Assembly (NCBI GenBank): GCA_039566865.1
Contig: CM076949.1
Location: forward strand, 23,846,501-23,910,500
Direction of reading: 5' to 3'
Origin: Aurelia coerulea
Lineage: Eukaryota > Cnidaria > Scyphozoa > Semaeostomeae > Ulmaridae
DNA length: 64,000 bases
The notes beneath the pieces are model-generated. The model did not search any database. It was not told the DNA's origin and saw only the letters and a list, made by a program, of their open reading frames with translations. Each line of letters begins with the position of its first letter. Positions within the stretch are counted from its first letter, which is position 1. Shown one piece after another: positions 61,740 to 64,000 of this stretch. Made by a program: the position numbers and the translations under genes.

Positions 61740-63250
61740 CTTTTTCATGACAATAACATTGGCAACTATGTTATTTAATGATAGACATGCTCAGATCTAT
61801 TTTGAAATTTACCTGACGGAAATCGGCTACTCTGTTCTGAAATTATTGGGGATTTTCTCCAAAATGCCCCTGCAAGAAACCTTTAAAACATAGGCCTAAA
61901 ATCAAGACTAAATTTTTCTAGCATTCCTGCCTCACAGCGATGACTTCAACACGTTTTAGTACGTGTTATTCGATTAGGGGGATGAAATCGCCCGGAATAA
62001 TGTTTTTTTTTTTATTTATTTTTTTAAATGCAAATGCACTAGCATAGCCGTCAAATCTTTTCTTTTGTCCAAAGCTCCCGTGGGGTTCTGACTCACGCTC
62101 TGATCAGATCGCATTTTCTCCTATGATTGACCAATCAGGTGCCGTCGTTGTGTCTACTTCCGCGTTTCGCAGCAAAACTTAGGCCATTTTCAGCCGTTTT
62201 GACCACTCTCCGGAAAAAATCATTGCACGATTGGATAAATCGAATTTCGTCAAAATTTCAATCGGAGAAGATTCTCCATGCTTTGGACCATAAGTGTTTT
62301 CGGTATGGCTTTGCGATCACTAAAAATAGCAGAATTGTGGCATTTTTAAGCTCAATGCAGTCATTCATCGGTTACAGACTCTATGGTTAGCAAAAAGAAG
62401 AGTAGAAAACTGAAAACCTGAAGAAGAACTAGTGCATACACATACCTCAGATGATTTAATAACAAACATCTACTTTTTCTGCTGTGATCTACAGCGAGTT
62501 TCACGAGCAAATAACACAGTCAACAAAAATGGGCGCGAGAACTTGAATGATCAGCTACATGCAATCGTCGAGTGAGAACAACATCCGATTCCAATGAGCA
62601 GAAATATCTGGAAATATGAATAAATCAACGGTGAATAACGAATACATGAACTTGCCATGCTGAAGATTATGGGAGTAGCTGTACGTCCACTCTGGCCCAG
62701 AAAGAACAATTTCGTGATGTCTTTTTCGATAGTGCCACCATTCCTTTATCCAACTGCGGCTATCGTTGCCAGATGGAAACCGGCAATAACATTACCAAAA
62801 CGATGTACGAATTGATCGGTCACATCCCATCTTTTATTGCAAGAAAAATGTCTATCGTCTTATGGTCTAGCAGCTTCATGAAACAAACTGAAATGCTAGG
62901 TTTAGTGTTCTTACGAATACGAATAACAAGAAGAAATGTACATATTATTTTCATAACGAGTAAAATATCTTTTCGACATTTGAAATATTATTTATAGAAA
63001 CTCCTCATGTCAATTTCACATTTTGGGCGGATATCATAAAAAATATTTATATTTTAGAAGTCCTTCATTAGAAAATCACCCCTTCACAGTCAAGCAACAC
63101 AGTAGCATCAAAGCAAAGTTGGGCAGTTTGCAAACTCATTGCCCATTCATGGAAGAACAACCCTATTTTTGTAAGACTTTGCAACTTTGATCCAATAAAG
63201 AAAGCTCCTCAAAATTCTCATTTTCTGAGCACAAAATGTTTCGTAAGAGT
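61740..63250. other. No supported exon
   Basis: AT-rich sequence in the putative intron after exon 6. A stretch around 62702-62870 is open in two frames (for example QFRDVFFDSATIPLSNCGYR) and follows a CTCTGGCCCAG acceptor-like site. It does not resemble the rest of a SEA domain, so I do not call it. Confidence 0.4.
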
Positions 63251-63254
63251 TTCT

Positions 63255-64000
63255 TAAAAGTTCCCTCAAATTTCTGTCGGTGGTGTAGGATCTCTGGGAT
63301 CTCCTGTGCCTTCGATAAAATTGTGCGGCAAATTAAGAAATCATGCCACAGTGTAGATCATGTACGAAGTCTCATGTAAGAAATTACTAAATGAAAAGTG
63401 AAATTAATTTGTTCCAGTACCCAAGATTTTATATTCTAGGTGACCTGAGAGTTCAGTTTCTTAAAAAGTTTCCTTTGATAGCGGACCTCTATCAATGCAA
63501 CTGCATACAATTTTTCTGCAGGAAACTGCTTGAAGGAAACCGTTGCTGCCTCTTCCATAAATTAAGAAACTCTATTAGAAGCGACGAAAGGTCATTTCAA
63601 ATTTAAGGAACTTTTTCAAAGTAAGTTATCAGTTGCAAAACATGTTTTGCATGAAATTGCATTACCCACTCAACTATTACTAAAAGTAATATTTTTTGTT
63701 ATTATTTCGTTTTTTAACAATTCATTGGTTCAAAATGTGGTTCTGAATGAACGTCGACAAACTGTCAGTTGAAATTTTGAAAAATTTGGGAACCTTAGAA
63801 GAAACCTTTCTATTAGAATCAAGCCTAAAGTAAATATAACTTTTTTGGAAACTGAAACAAATTAATTTCACTTTTCGTATGGTAACTTCTTACATGAGAT
63901 GTCGTATGTGATCTACACTGTGGCATGATTTCAAAATTTGCCGCGCAATTTTTATCGAAGGCACAGGAGATCCCAGAGATCCTACACCACCCATAGAAAT
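63255..64000. mobile_element. Large fold-back element, cut by window end
   Basis: GGTGTAGGATCTCTGGGATC at about 63282 and GATCCCAGAGATCCTACACC near 63972 are inverse. Pairing continues with CTGTGCCTTCGATAAAATTG, ATCATGCCACAGTGTAGATC and AAAGTGAAATTAATTTGTT. The true end is probably just past 64000. Confidence 0.85.

Noticed and set aside
62702..62997. Possible exon with QFRDVFFDSATIPLSNCGYR after a CTCTGGCCCAG acceptor-like site
   Set aside because: Open in more than one frame, lacks the second half of a SEA domain, and I found no donor that would keep frame with exon 6. It could be an old transposon fragment. RNA-seq would settle it.
1..64000. Bacterial-type systems (CRISPR, toxin-antitoxin, prophage, operons)
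   Set aside because: Tandem repeats here lack regular unique spacers, coding regions are split by GT-AG introns, and the genes are animal families.

Overview
This is a eukaryotic, AT-rich, intron-rich and repeat-laden window from an invertebrate animal. Evidence for this is GT-AG introns of 0.4-4.5 kb, tRNA-derived SINEs, 3' ends of non-LTR retrotransposons, and dozens of fold-back MITEs. A cnidarian, probably an anthozoan, is my best guess. It rests on a SUEL (rhamnose-binding) lectin domain joined to mucin, Ig and SEA-like modules and on the general repeat style; the sequence does not prove it. There are no bacterial operons, rRNA genes or CRISPR arrays. Most short open frames fall inside repeats or introns and are not genes.

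Layout. (1) 1580-1648, minus strand: the first coding exon of flotillin-2; the rest of the gene lies left of the window. (2) 1.65-4.1 kb: divergent intergenic region with tandem repeats and an inserted TA-flanked MITE. (3) 4258-25738, plus strand: a complete SEPT2-group septin gene in 13 coding exons. All phases agree and total 1,413 nt (470 codons plus stop). Exon 2 is 153 nt with phase 1 at both ends, so including or skipping it gives 470 or 419 residues. (4) 25.7-47.2 kb: a gene-poor block of MITEs, nested insertions, SINE/LINE fragments and large hairpins. It holds one weak two-exon candidate gene (36469-38155). (5) 47192-61057 and probably beyond, plus strand: a large extracellular protein gene. 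Order of modules: signal peptide, SUEL lectin domain, an unrecognised ~347-residue region, a second unrecognised region, a Thr-rich mucin stalk of about twelve 15-residue repeats, an Ig-like domain, and the start of a SEA-like domain. It has no stop inside the recognised exons. (6) 61-64 kb: fold-back elements and no further exon I can support.

The three genes share no obvious pathway. Flotillin-2 (membrane microdomain scaffold) and the septin (GTP-binding cytoskeletal filament) are divergent neighbours. The lectin/mucin/Ig/SEA gene encodes a secreted or cell-surface protein, possibly the N-terminal part of an adhesion-type receptor.

The most informative non-genic signal is the mobile-element record. 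Two families of short palindromic elements are flanked by 9-bp duplications (Mutator-like). One element has an exact 8-bp duplication (hAT-like) and sits inside another repeat. Several have TA-flanked ends (Tc1/mariner-like) or TTAA-flanked ends (piggyBac-like), and nested insertions give a relative order of activity. A fragment at 52.1 kb has a hammerhead-ribozyme-like core of the type known from Penelope-like elements. All family assignments were made by eye.
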